Shown: positions 15,782 to 24,316 of the stretch, piece by piece
Layout: every line of letters begins with the position of its first letter
How positions within the stretch are numbered: the stretch's first letter is position 1
Assembly: GCF_012912135.1 (NCBI RefSeq)
Contig: NZ_QMEB01000034.1
Location: 1-33,523 of the forward strand
Length of the DNA: 33,523 bases
Direction: 5' to 3'
DNA from: Brasilonema bromeliae SPC951
GTDB lineage: Bacteria > Cyanobacteriota > Cyanobacteriia > Cyanobacteriales > Nostocaceae
Made by a program: the position numbers and the translations under genes
Notes under the pieces: generated by a model
What the model saw: only the letters and a program-made list of their open reading frames with translations
What the model was told of the DNA's origin: nothing
The model's database searches: none

Positions 15782-16226
15782 GATGAAAGAATTGATATCT
15801 TAGAAAAATCTGGCTTAAGAGTATTTAGAACCGCAGAGAAACGCAGAGAAAATAACTGTGTTTCTCTGTGGTTTTGTTTACCAAAAATCATGTTGTTAAG
15901 GAATTTAATAATTTTCCATAATTTGCATAAGAAAACTCTATCAAATAAATCACTATAAAAGAATAATCTGTATCAGTAAGAACATTTTTTCTGTATTGAT
16001 TCATATTTAATTGAGTAGAAATACTTTTCCGAGATTGTACCGAAAAAAGGTAAACCAAATTAAGCAAACTTGAGTCACTAGAATCTCAGATTTTATCAAT
16101 CAGTATTCGGAGAATTTTCTAAGTGCTGTCAACTGAATAGAAAAAGTTTGAAAACATAGCATTTTGCTGGAATGTATCTTTTACAAACAAAACATTTAAA
16201 CAATTTATCAACATGGTGCAATTACC
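15782..16226. other. Spacer between nrtP and narB
   Basis: No gene. It holds a hairpin at 15829-15873 and then AT-rich DNA. No GTA-N8-TAC box was found. Near-matches at 15970 and 15993 lack a suitably spaced -10 element. narB may be read through from nirA-nrtP or may have an unseen promoter. Confidence 0.5.
15829..15880 (+). terminator. Hairpin after nrtP, possible terminator
   Basis: An 18-bp stem with few mismatches (15829-15846 with 15856-15873), then TTTGTTTA. The arms are built from CGCAGAGAAA-type units known as common cyanobacterial spacer repeats. It could stop or attenuate reading into narB. Confidence 0.5.
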
Positions 16227-18527
16227 ATGACTGAATCTACTAAAACCGTGTGTCCATACTGTGGTGTTGGCTGTGGACTGGAAGTTTCTCCGCCAGCACA
16301 ATTAGGCAAAGCGACTCATCGAGATAGCCACGGAAATCCGATTTGGCGGGTGCGAGGCGACAAAGCGCACCCTTCTAGTCAGGGTATGATTTGTGTTAAA
16401 GGTGCCACAATCGCGGAGTCTTTAGACAAAAACAGACTGCATTACCCAATGGTACGAGATTCCTTAGATCAGGAGTTTCGGCGCGTTAGTTGGGATGAAG
16501 CTTTTGATATTATCGTTAATCGCATTCAAACAGTTCGTCTCACCACCGGATCAGAAGCTATATGTATGTATGGTTCTGGTCAGTTTCAAACTGAAGACTA
16601 CTACACGGCTCAGAAACTCTTAAAAGGGTGTCTGGGGAGCAATAATTTTGATGCTAATTCGCGCTTATGTATGTCCAGTGCTGTGGCTGGGTACATACAA
16701 AGCTTTGGTTCGGATGGTCCGCCGTGTTGTTATGAAGATTTGGAGTTAACGGACTGTGCGTTTTTAATTGGGACAAATACGGCTGAATGTCACCCAATTA
16801 TTTTCAACAGACTAGAAAAATACCGCAAAAAGAACCGCAAAGTCAAAATGATTGTGGTTGATCCCCGTCGCACACCAACTGCAGAAGCCGCTGATCTACA
16901 TTTAGCTATTCGTCCCGGTACAGATATCGACTTGTTGAATGGTATCGCTCACTTGTTGATGCGCTGGAACTACATAGATACCGGGTTTATTGACGACTGC
17001 ACCAGCAACTTTCCCGCATATGCTGAGGTGATTCGCCACTATTCTCCAGATGTGGTGGCTCGTCAATGTGGAATCAGTGTTGAAGATTTAGAAACAGCAG
17101 CACGCTACTGGGGTCAATCTAATCGGGTGTTGTCCCTGTGGTCGATGGGTGTGAATCAATCCTCGGAAGGGACGGCTAAGGTCAGAACTATCATTAATCT
17201 GCACCTGATGACTGGACAAATTGGCAAGCCAGGAGCAGGACCTTTCTCTCTCACAGGTCAGCCAAACGCGATGGGAGGACGAGAAGCAGGAGGTTTATCC
17301 CATTTGTTACCTGGTTATCGAACGGTGAAAAATGCTCAGCACCGAGCAGAGGTTGAGGAGTTTTGGGGACTCAAGCCAGGACAAATTTCAGCGACTCCTG
17401 GTATGACGGCTTGGGACATGATTACTGGGCTGGAAAATGGCAGTGTGGGGTTACTGTGGGTTGCTGCTACTAATCCTGCTGTGAGTATGCCGGATTTGGA
17501 GCGAACTAAGAAGGCTTTGTTGCGATCGCCCTTCACCATCTACCAAGACGCTTACTACCCAACAGAAACCGCCGCTTACGCTCACGTCCTGCTTCCAGCT
17601 GCACAGTGGAGTGAGAAAACTGGCGTGATGACCAATTCCGAACGCATGGTCACGCTGGGTCCAGCATTCCGCCAACCGCCTGGTGAAGCGAAAGCAGATT
17701 GGGAAATTTTTGCAGAAGTTGGTCGTAGGTTAGGTTACCACAAGGAGTTTGCCTTTGCTAACTCGGCTGTTGTCTACGCTGAGTTTGTCAAACTCACAGG
17801 CGATCGCCCCTGTGATATGACAGGTATTAGTCACGATCAATTACGCGAAAGTCCAATACAATGGCCCCACCCGGAACAGAGGGGCACACAAGAACTTGAA
17901 TCTAGACTCTCCCCCTTCGGGTATGCCTGCGGCACGGCTTCGCCGAACGCAGTCGCCTGCGGAGGGAAACCCTCCCGCAGCGCTGTCTCACCTGGTTCCT
18001 TGCAAGGGAAGCGTCTCTACACCGACCTCCGCTTCCATACTCCTGATGGACGCGCGCGCTTTGGGGCGTATCACTCGCGAGGCTTGGCAGAACCACCAGA
18101 CCCGAATTATCCTTTAGTCTTGACAACTGGGCGACTTTATGGTCATTGGCACACCCAAACCCGCACTGGTCGAATTGAAAAAACTCGCCAAATGCATCCT
18201 GAACCCTTTATTGAGATTCATCCCCGTGATGCAGCACAGATAGGCATTACAGATAACCAGTTGGTGGAAGTGCGATCGCGTCGGGGAAAAGCGCGGTTCC
18301 CAGCAAAAGTCACAAAGGCGATCGCCCCTGGTACAGTGTTTGTCCCCATGCACTGGGGTGCGCTTTGGGCAGATAATGCTGAAGCCAACGCCCTGACTCA
18401 TCCAGAATCTTGTCCCGACTCACTGCAACCAGAATTAAAAGCCTGTGCAGTTCAGCTAGTGCCGATTAATGTTGATATTGCGTTGCGTAACTTTCAAAAA
18501 ACACGAGCCGAAACCCTTATAAATTAG
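16227..18527 (+). CDS. narB: Ferredoxin-nitrate reductase NarB with repeat-derived insert
   Basis: A 766-residue molybdopterin (bis-MGD) assimilatory nitrate reductase that reduces nitrate to nitrite with electrons from ferredoxin. The N-terminal [4Fe-4S] cysteines are Cys9, Cys12, Cys16 and Cys56 (CPYCGVGC...MICVKG). Cys148 in SRLCMSS is the expected Mo ligand. The C-terminal molybdopterin-binding domain shows [16 protein letters not shown]. It is longer than the usual 730-740 residues: residues of about 557-595 are encoded by a palindromic repeat (17895-18010) between PIQWPHPEQ and [18 protein letters not shown], in frame. The insert is in a linker, so activity may be kept. It needs moaC products and NarM, both encoded in the window. 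Confidence 0.96.
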   Translation: MTESTKTVCPYCGVGCGLEVSPPAQLGKATHRDSHGNPIWRVRGDKAHPSSQGMICVKGATIAESLDKNRLHYPMVRDSLDQEFRRVSWDEAFDIIVNRIQTVRLTTGSEAICMYGSGQFQTEDYYTAQKLLKGCLGSNNFDANSRLCMSSAVAGYIQSFGSDGPPCCYEDLELTDCAFLIGTNTAECHPIIFNRLEKYRKKNRKVKMIVVDPRRTPTAEAADLHLAIRPGTDIDLLNGIAHLLMRWNYIDTGFIDDCTSNFPAYAEVIRHYSPDVVARQCGISVEDLETAARYWGQSNRVLSLWSMGVNQSSEGTAKVRTIINLHLMTGQIGKPGAGPFSLTGQPNAMGGREAGGLSHLLPGYRTVKNAQHRAEVEEFWGLKPGQISATPGMTAWDMITGLENGSVGLLWVAATNPAVSMPDLERTKKALLRSPFTIYQDAYYPTETAAYAHVLLPAAQWSEKTGVMTNSERMVTLGPAFRQPPGEAKADWEIFAEVGRRLGYHKEFAFANSAVVYAEFVKLTGDRPCDMTGISHDQLRESPIQWPHPEQRGTQELESRLSPFGYACGTASPNAVACGGKPSRSAVSPGSLQGKRLYTDLRFHTPDGRARFGAYHSRGLAEPPDPNYPLVLTTGRLYGHWHTQTRTGRIEKTRQMHPEPFIEIHPRDAAQIGITDNQLVEVRSRRGKARFPAKVTKAIAPGTVFVPMHWGALWADNAEANALTHPESCPDSLQPELKACAVQLVPINVDIALRNFQKTRAETLIN
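17895..18010 (+). repeat. Palindromic repeat inserted in frame in narB
   Basis: GC-rich DNA with CGGC-TTC-GCCG (about 17934-17944) and a 10-bp stem 17957-17966/17970-17980 with one bulged base. The head CGGGTATGC recurs at about 29975. The GGGAAACCCTCCC-type core resembles 20378-20391 and 30060. Edges are approximate. Confidence 0.65.
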
Positions 18528-18578
18528 GGATTGGAGTGAAGTCTTTCTTCCATTCATAGCGGGTGGCGCACCGTCCGT

Positions 18579-18667
18579 GAAGTGCTTTGATGAAACACAT
18601 TTTCAAACCCTCATATTTCAAGGCTTTTAGAAAGTTCCGAAAAATGTGTTTCTTTCATCTTTCACTG
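18579..18667. repeat. Imperfect long palindrome after narB
   Basis: The arm 18589-18603 is the complement of 18641-18659 apart from a 4-nt bulge, with weaker pairing outside. There is no T tail. It may be a scattered repeat or an RNA-stability hairpin. Confidence 0.5.
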
Positions 18668-18929
18668 GCGCTTGCGAGCGCTAGTTGGGCACTCACATCT
18701 TGCAACGGAAAAATGAAATGTTATTTAAGCACTAAGTATTAAGCTTGGAGTGCCTGATTTACTACAAATATCTGCATAATAAAATGTATCTTTATTTCGC
18801 AGCTTTTTACTGAAACGTGGTTTACACGTATAGGTGCAAGATATCAATCGATCAATACTATATTATGCATTGAAAGAATCATTATCAACTGTCACTCTGA
18901 AAATGGTAAGCTGCTAAAGATATACGACA

Positions 18930-18972
18930 GTATGTTTGGCTATAAGAACAATTCGTCAATAGTTAATAGTGT
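18930..18972 (+). promoter_or_regulatory. NtcA-like promoter upstream of psiE-narM
   Basis: GTA-TGTTTGGC-TAT at 18930-18943 differs from the NtcA box by one base. It is followed after 23 nt by TAGTGT (18967-18972), which fits TANNNT. The spacing is right and narM is a nitrate gene, but the box is imperfect and could be chance. Confidence 0.4.
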
Positions 18973-19156
18973 TTAAAATTCTTGACTATTGTTTCTTGAT
19001 GGTCTCCTAGCTTTAGCTATGCAAAAGAAAAAAGTGCCACTTAAACAGAAAGAACAAATCGACAAAACATCATTTTCCCATCCTAGAAATTTCTCTGGGT
19101 GGTTTTTATTTTTTCTTTTTGCTGTTGACTTTTTACTTCAAAGGGGGGTGCAGCAG

Positions 19157-19612
19157 ATGCGAAAGCTATTCAAGCGAATTGCAGAAAACACCAATGATCA
19201 AAAGTTTATGCACTTCATTGAAAACATACAAGTGCTAGTATCCAAGTTGCTATCTCTTTTTATGGTGGTAGTGATTGTGGCAGCAATTGTTGACCTGGGG
19301 TTTTTTCTTTTTAAAGATTTATTTTATACACCTCATGGTCAGTTTAACACAACATTATTTGAAATATTTGGTTTATTCCTCAATATCTTAATTGCTTTAG
19401 AAATATTAGAAAATATCACGGGTTATCTGAAAAAACACGTCTTGCAAGTAGAATTAGTTATTGTAACTTCCTTAATTGCTGTCGCTAGAAAAATCATTAT
19501 TCTTGACTTAAAAAAAGTATCAGGTATTGATATTATCGGTCTAGGAATTGCGGTTCTTGCATTATCTATCAGTTATTTAATAATTCGGTTCAGTCATAGA
19601 CAAAAGGTTTAA
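19157..19612 (+). CDS. PsiE-like (phosphate-starvation-inducible PsiE family) membrane protein
   Basis: A 151-residue inner-membrane protein with four hydrophobic segments at about 29-52, 67-86, 97-114 and 124-145. The central part, GLFLNILIALEILENITGYLKKH, followed by VTSLIAVARKIIILD, is the PsiE-family pattern; the function is unknown despite the name. I chose ATG 19157, preceded by a G-rich tract (GGGGGG), because relatives begin near there. An ATG at 19019 would add 46 residues with one more hydrophobic stretch (about FSGWFLFFLFAVDFLL) and cannot be excluded. Only 16 bp separate it from narM, so the two are probably co-transcribed. Confidence 0.8.
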   Translation: MRKLFKRIAENTNDQKFMHFIENIQVLVSKLLSLFMVVVIVAAIVDLGFFLFKDLFYTPHGQFNTTLFEIFGLFLNILIALEILENITGYLKKHVLQVELVIVTSLIAVARKIIILDLKKVSGIDIIGLGIAVLALSISYLIIRFSHRQKV

Positions 19613-19628
19613 AGCAAAGTAGGATATT

Positions 19629-20081
19629 ATGGTGGTTTTTTTTGAGTTTGAAGCTGATTTTGTTGATTCCCTGCGTTGTATTCCTATGCAGGTGCGCCAA
19701 AAACTTGATATTTCTGGCATCAAGTTAAAGTTATCCGATTGGAGTCATTTAACGAAGGATGAGCGTGAAGCTTTGGTTGAATTACCTTGCTCTACAGAAT
19801 CTGAAATTCAAACATACAAGGAATATCTCCAAAACCTGATTTTACAACGCACTGGCACACCACCGGCTGAGTTACCAATCGAACCACATCCAGCATGGTT
19901 AGATGCTAACACTTTACCAACTAACCTTCAGGAGAAAGCAAGAGAATTTGGTGTTACGCTTTCGCCTCAACAGTGGGCAGAATTAACTTCATTACAACGT
20001 TTTGCCTTGATTAAACTTAGCCGTCCAGGACATGAAAATCAAAACTTTCCCAAAGCTTTGAAGGAATTTCATTTGCTTTGA
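19629..20081 (+). CDS. narM: Nitrate reductase-associated protein NarM
   Basis: A 150-residue soluble protein matching the cyanobacterial nitrate reductase-associated family: FEFEADFVDSLRCIPMQVRQKLD near the start, LSDWSHLTKDEREALVELPC in the middle, and the repeated LSPQQWAELTSLQRFALIKLSRPGHE near the end. NarM is required for active NarB in Synechococcus, probably in cofactor insertion or assembly; the mechanism is not established. The ATG at 19629 follows the PsiE-like gene by 16 bp. It lies 1.1 kb after narB on the same strand. Full length, no oddities. Confidence 0.9.
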   Translation: MVVFFEFEADFVDSLRCIPMQVRQKLDISGIKLKLSDWSHLTKDEREALVELPCSTESEIQTYKEYLQNLILQRTGTPPAELPIEPHPAWLDANTLPTNLQEKAREFGVTLSPQQWAELTSLQRFALIKLSRPGHENQNFPKALKEFHLL

Positions 20082-20441
20082 TGAGTCATTAGTCATTAAT
20101 CACTCACCTGAGGAACTTTGAAACTTTGAGAATATGTTACATTTTTTGAAATGAGCGTGTTTAGGTAGCGCCTGACACTGCAAAAAATTTTACGATTAAT
20201 AGGAGCCTCAAATGCTGGAGGTTGATTTTGGGTTGCGCTCCGCCCCATTTAACCTACGACAAATCGAATTCCGTACCCCTTTGACCGTGATGTGTATTAA
20301 GACAAGCAAACATAAATTAATATTGACTAATGAACGGCAGGTGCTCATGGGGGAAACCACGCCAGGTGCTTCAACGGGGGGAACCCCCGCAACGCACTGG
20401 CTCCCCAAGACCGCACTGCCTCCTAATGACTAAAAAAGAAA
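20082..20441. other. Repeat-rich spacer before the DJ-1 pseudogene
   Basis: Two palindromic elements dominate: 20215-20262 (AGGTT...AACCT with a GC-rich middle) and 20338-20412 (with GGGGGGAACCCCC at 20378-20391). The second resembles the repeat inside narB. A 73-codon open frame here consists of this repeat DNA and is not called a gene. Confidence 0.5.
20338..20412. repeat. Palindromic repeat related to the narB insert
   Basis: GGGGGAAACC followed by a GGGGGG-AA-CCCCC hairpin and GCAACGCACTGG. The sequence order parallels the core of the narB insert. Copies differ at many positions, so relatedness is judged by eye. Confidence 0.45.
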
Positions 20442-21041
20442 ATGGCTACTAAAAAAATTTTGATGCTCGTAGGAGACTATGTAGAAGACTACGAGGTGAT
20501 GGTTCCCTTCCAAGCTTTGCAAATGGTAGGACATACCGTTCATGCAGTTTGTCCAGACAAAAAAGCTGGAGAAAAAGTTAGAACTGCTGTTCACGATTTT
20601 GAAGGTGACCAAACTTACAGTGAAAAACCCGGTCACAATTTTACTCTTAATGCTTCATTTGCAGAAGTTAAAGCGGAAAACTATGATGCGTTAATTATTC
20701 CCGGAGGACGTGCACCTGAATATATCCGCCTTAATAAAAAGGTGCTATAAATCACCCGCCACTTCGCCCAAGCAAACAAGCCGATTGCTGCTATTTGCCA
20801 CGGCTTGCAGTTGTTGGCTGCTGCTGATGTCCTGCAAGGCAAAAACTGCACTGCTTACCCTGCTTGTAGCACAGAGGTGTGGCGTGCTGGTGGTACTTAC
20901 GTGGATGTTCCAGCTGATGAGGTTGTCGTTGATGGTAATTTAGTCACAGCACCAGCTTGGCCTGCTCACCCCCGTTGGTTGGCAGAATTCCTTAAGATAC
21001 TAGGTACTAAAATTGAACATCTAGAAATGGCTGCTGTTTAG
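20442..21041 (+). pseudogene. DJ-1/PfpI family protein with one in-frame stop codon
   Basis: Two hundred codons in one frame read as a full DJ-1/PfpI protein (class I glutamine amidotransferase-like fold; chaperone, protease or deglycase functions are claimed for the family), except for TAA at codon 103 (20748-20750). Before it is [19 protein letters not shown]; after it, ITRHFAQANKPIAAICHGLQLLAAA holds the nucleophile Cys in AICHG. Relatives usually have Glu at the stop position, so a GAA to TAA change is likely. No frameshift or other damage is seen, which suggests a recent loss, a read-through, or a sequencing error. The 5' fragment alone lacks the active Cys. The start ATG 20442 is good. 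Confidence 0.85.
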
Positions 21042-21079
21042 GGGTGTGGTCAACAGGGAATTGAACACGGCGATAGATT

Positions 21080-21141
21080 CGCTTGCCTTACTTTGCAAAG
21101 CGCACGCTACGTGCTTCGGCAGATCGCTCAGTTGTACTGCA
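21080..21141. repeat. Palindromic repeat between the two pseudogenes
   Basis: Contains AAGCGCACGCTACGTGCTTCGG, split as AAGCGCACG and CGTGCTT arms (one bulge) around TA, followed by AGATCGCT. It replaces the expected start region of the SDR pseudogene. Confidence 0.45.
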
Positions 21142-21145
21142 ATGA

Positions 21146-21582
21146 GCTATCGTCACAGGTGGTAGTTCCGGGATTGGTCGAGCGACCGCAGTTGCCTTTG
21201 CTCAAGCGGGGGCCTCGGTTGTTGTAGCAGCGCGGCGTGCGGGGGAGGGGGAAGAAACCGTTCGTCTCGCCAAAGATGCAGGTAGTGAAGCTCTGCCTAC
21301 GAAGCCGCTAAAGCAGGAGTCATTGGGTTAACGCGCTCGGCAGCGATAGAATATGCAGGACAGGGAATTCGGATCAATGCTGTTAGTCCAGGGATGATTG
21401 CAACGGATATCCTATCCAATGTTCCAGAAGATATGGTTCAACAAGTGAGTAACGCAGTTCCACTTAAAAGACTCGGGGAAGCAGCAGAAATTGCAAATGC
21501 AGTTATTTGGTTATGTTCTGATGCTGCGTCCTATATCACAGGGCACAACTTAGTCATTGATGGCGGTTTTACTGTCCGGTAG
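21146..21582 (+). pseudogene. Short-chain dehydrogenase/reductase remnant with internal deletion
   Basis: Bases 21146-21298 encode AIVTGGSSGIGRATAVAFAQ and onward, the N-terminal cofactor domain of an SDR. The coding then jumps at about 21298 into another frame with YEAAKAGVIGLTRSAA, INAVSPGMIATD and ITGHNLVIDGGFTVR, the C-terminal half. About 100 residues containing the NNAG motif and catalytic Ser are missing, the start codon is gone, and the halves differ in frame. It is a dead gene. The 62-residue C-terminal open frame (21394-21582) is a fragment. The neighbouring DJ-1 gene is also broken. Confidence 0.85.
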
Positions 21583-21847
21583 AAAGCAGCATAATTCTTT
21601 TAAAAAAGGGAAGTCAGACAAATAGGCTTTTGATGGTAGCAGAGAATTTAGAGATAGTGCTGGCTGTTAAGGGTTAACTGTCAACAGTCATACTGAACAA
21701 GACAATGTTTATTTTGATTTTTTTAATTTCTCATTGATAAGCAGTGACTGAAGCTATAGTGGATTTAGCAATTTTGCTGTTGTGGCTAGGGTTAAGTCCT
21801 ACTGCCCAATTTTTTTCAGAAATACTTTAGAAACACCCTGCAACTCA

Positions 21848-23248
21848 ATGACAGGTAAAAATGCAAGACAGAATGCAATTCTGCGGCAAGTGTCTGGTAT
21901 TGGAACTTCTTTTGGATCGGAACCTCGCTACTCGCTGCTTCCCCGTCAAGAGGTAGTCATTGGACGTGATCCCAGCTGCCAAGTTGTGTTAGATGCCATG
22001 TTATACCGCATGGTATCTCGTCGCCATGCAGCGGTTCGTCCTCTAGCTTCATCTCCAGATGGGGAATCTAGTTGGTTAATCTGTGATTTAGCTAGTGCCA
22101 ATGGCACCTACTTGAACGGACAACGGTTGCAGGGTTGTCAGCAATTGATGAACGGAGATAGCATTACTCTGGGTCACGATGGTCCAGAATTTGTTTTTGA
22201 GTGTGAACACAACCACCAACAAGCCACTGCGGTCGCCCCACCAGCAGCTACACCGCTTCCCCCAGCAAATAGTTACCCAACACCAACCTCGACGTATTAT
22301 CAATCTCCCCCAAAACCACCAGATGCGCTTAGCTTCACTCAGCTGTTTCCGATTATTTCTACTGGCAAAGATTTAACTCGTAAAGCTTACTTGATACCGG
22401 GAGTTCTCACAGTCGTCTTCGTGGTACTTATGTTTGCCACAGTAGGTCAACCACAAGCCAATCAACTCATAGTCGCAATTTATATAGCCTCTGCTGCTTA
22501 CTATTTTATTTACCAGTTGTGTGGTAAACCAAAGCCTTGGTGGGTGCTGTGTGCATCGGCATTGACAACGGCAGTGATTTTACGGACTCCCGTTTTGGAT
22601 TTGTTTATCTTTGTGTTTCGCGGTTTGTTACCTGGTAGTTTGCCCTCAGAACAGGAGTCCATTACTTTAACAGAGTTGCTGGTGCGGATGTTTTTTGGCG
22701 CTGGCTTGATGGAGGAATTACTCAAGGCAATACCTATACTATTGGCATTTCTAATTGCTAGGGCAGTCCCGTCACCGTGGCGGGAACGCATCGGTATCGC
22801 CGAACCTCTTGATGGTATTCTGCTGGGAACAGCTTCTGCTGTGGGCTTTACCCTGTTGGAAACTTTGGGACAATATGTGCCAACTATTACTCAAAATATC
22901 TCAGCACAATCGGGGTTAGAAAGTGGTCAGCTTGTGGGATTGCAACTGCTGATTCCACGAATTCTTGGTTCTGTTGCCGGACACATGGCTTACAGTGGGT
23001 ATTTCGGGTATTTTATCGGTTTGGCTGTACTCAAACCCTCTAAAAGTTGGCAAATTTTGCTAGTTGGTTATCTGACAGCAGCCGGACTACATGCTTTATG
23101 GAATACAACGGGAGTTTTTAACGGTTTGCTGTTGGTGATTGTTGGGGTTTTGTCTTATGCCTTTCTGATGGCAGCTATCCTCAAAGCCCGCGTGCTTTCA
23201 CCAACGCGATCGCAAAACTTTGCTACTCGTTTTCTTGAACCTAAGTAA
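21848..23248 (+). CDS. FHA domain-PrsW family intramembrane protease fusion
   Basis: A 466-residue protein. Residues 20-120 form an FHA domain, which binds phosphothreonine peptides: VIGR (Arg40), SRRH (Ser57-His60) and NGTYLNG (Asn85) are intact. A Pro/Ser/Thr-rich linker (126-160) leads to about eight membrane segments with the PrsW signature: EELLK (289-293), FTLLE (334-338), and His379 and His415 in GHMAYSG and LHALWN. PrsW proteases cut membrane-anchored anti-sigma factors in Bacillus. The fusion suggests a protease recruited to phosphorylated targets; the target is unknown. ATG 21848 is chosen; a GTG at 21782 would add 22 residues. It converges on the signalling genes at 23522-28444. 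Confidence 0.9.
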   Translation: MTGKNARQNAILRQVSGIGTSFGSEPRYSLLPRQEVVIGRDPSCQVVLDAMLYRMVSRRHAAVRPLASSPDGESSWLICDLASANGTYLNGQRLQGCQQLMNGDSITLGHDGPEFVFECEHNHQQATAVAPPAATPLPPANSYPTPTSTYYQSPPKPPDALSFTQLFPIISTGKDLTRKAYLIPGVLTVVFVVLMFATVGQPQANQLIVAIYIASAAYYFIYQLCGKPKPWWVLCASALTTAVILRTPVLDLFIFVFRGLLPGSLPSEQESITLTELLVRMFFGAGLMEELLKAIPILLAFLIARAVPSPWRERIGIAEPLDGILLGTASAVGFTLLETLGQYVPTITQNISAQSGLESGQLVGLQLLIPRILGSVAGHMAYSGYFGYFIGLAVLKPSKSWQILLVGYLTAAGLHALWNTTGVFNGLLLVIVGVLSYAFLMAAILKARVLSPTRSQNFATRFLEPK

Positions 23249-23521
23249 TGAGTGCAACAAGATGATCACAGAGATCGCGGATGATTGATTTATAGTTAAC
23301 TCTTCAGTCTACAAGCGGCTACTGTTGCTGCACTCAACTTGCTTTTTCTATCTTTAGATAGATGTGCTTGGCTTGGAACTAACTACAAACATATTAAGTC
23401 AGACATTTTGTGTCTCAATGAGAAAAACCCTGCATTCTTAGATAAACAACAAAATTATCGCTTGTAGGCAAAGCAAGTTCTCCTCGCTAGTTGGATCAAA
23501 GCAGCAAACAGGGAACAAATC

Positions 23522-24169
23522 TTAAACTTCTTCTTCAATATTCTTGAGTTCATCAAGCGCATGGCAAGCAACTGCTAAACTCACTTTTGCCTTTTCAATT
23601 TCAGATAAGTTTGTCCACTCACGATTGCCTAAGTTATCTACAACTGAGTTTACATTTTTCTGTTCACCGCTTCTCATTGCGTAAGCGAAAGGACGCGCCA
23701 TAACCAAAAGATCATCTGTTTCCCAATTAGGTAATACAGATTTGACACAACTTACCAGTTGCTCGCCCTTAGATTGTCCTGAATGGAAAATTTCCGCCGC
23801 TTTCTGGGCAATTTCCGTGATCCAATCTTGAGGAACACTGGCGGCGAAGCCTGCTTGTAAATTTTTTTGAAGATTCGCCAAGACAGTCGATTTTGTATTA
23901 CATTTGTAATGCTGGGAATTCAGATTATTGTACCAAAGCGTATCCAAGCTGTTGTAGAAAGCTTGGGAACGTTCTGCCAGTTCTTCATCAAGGACATCGT
24001 CTAACTGGAACTGTTGTTCTAGTTGTGCAAAATAGTTTTCTGATTCTTCATCTGCGGGATTCCAAGGATATGTCGCATCTTCGGGTTCAAGCAGTGCTTC
24101 TAAAAGCTCGAAATTAACTTGAGACTGTTTGTAAGGAGAAGTTTTTGATCCGTTAATTTTCTTAGCCAT
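23522..24169 (-). CDS. Unknown 215-residue acidic protein downstream of CHAT-FHA
   Basis: I do not recognise this family. It is soluble and mostly helical, with no signal peptide or membrane segment. The first 15 residues are basic (MAKKINGSKTSPYK), followed by a strongly acidic stretch (LEPEDATYPWNPADEESENYFAQLEQQFQLDDVLDEE, about 26-63). Residues 95-215 look like a compact helical domain (NLQKNLQAGFAASVPQDWITEIAQKAAEIF, then PNWETDDLLVMARPFAYAMRSG). It is 147 bp after the CHAT-FHA gene on the same strand, so it could be its partner or substrate. That is inference from position only. Confidence 0.75.
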   Translation of the reverse strand: MAKKINGSKTSPYKQSQVNFELLEALLEPEDATYPWNPADEESENYFAQLEQQFQLDDVLDEELAERSQAFYNSLDTLWYNNLNSQHYKCNTKSTVLANLQKNLQAGFAASVPQDWITEIAQKAAEIFHSGQSKGEQLVSCVKSVLPNWETDDLLVMARPFAYAMRSGEQKNVNSVVDNLGNREWTNLSEIEKAKVSLAVACHALDELKNIEEEV

Positions 24170-24316
24170 TTGTCGCTCGCTCCGGGTTAATTATTTAGTG
24201 TACATACACAGCTACAACTGCCAAAATCTCATTTCCGCAAAAAGAACGCCGTTCTACCAAAAAGCACTGGTTTATTTAGCTAAATTTAGATGGTAGAAAA
24301 TCAGTGTTCCCAATTC

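Larger units (their letters stand above)
18528..18988. other. Spacer between narB and psiE-narM
   Basis: No gene is supported. It contains an imperfect long palindrome (18579-18667), the inverted repeat ACGTG-GTTTA-CACGT (18815-18829) and an NtcA-like promoter (18930-18972). The GC content of the left third is higher than that of the rest. Confidence 0.5.

Noticed and set aside
15970-16006. Near-NtcA boxes before narB (GTA-N8-AAC and GTA-N8-TAT)
   Set aside because: Neither is followed by TANNNT at 22-23 nt, so support is too weak.
20212-20433. 73-codon plus-strand frame before the DJ-1 pseudogene
   Set aside because: It is formed by two palindromic repeats and lacks protein-like composition.
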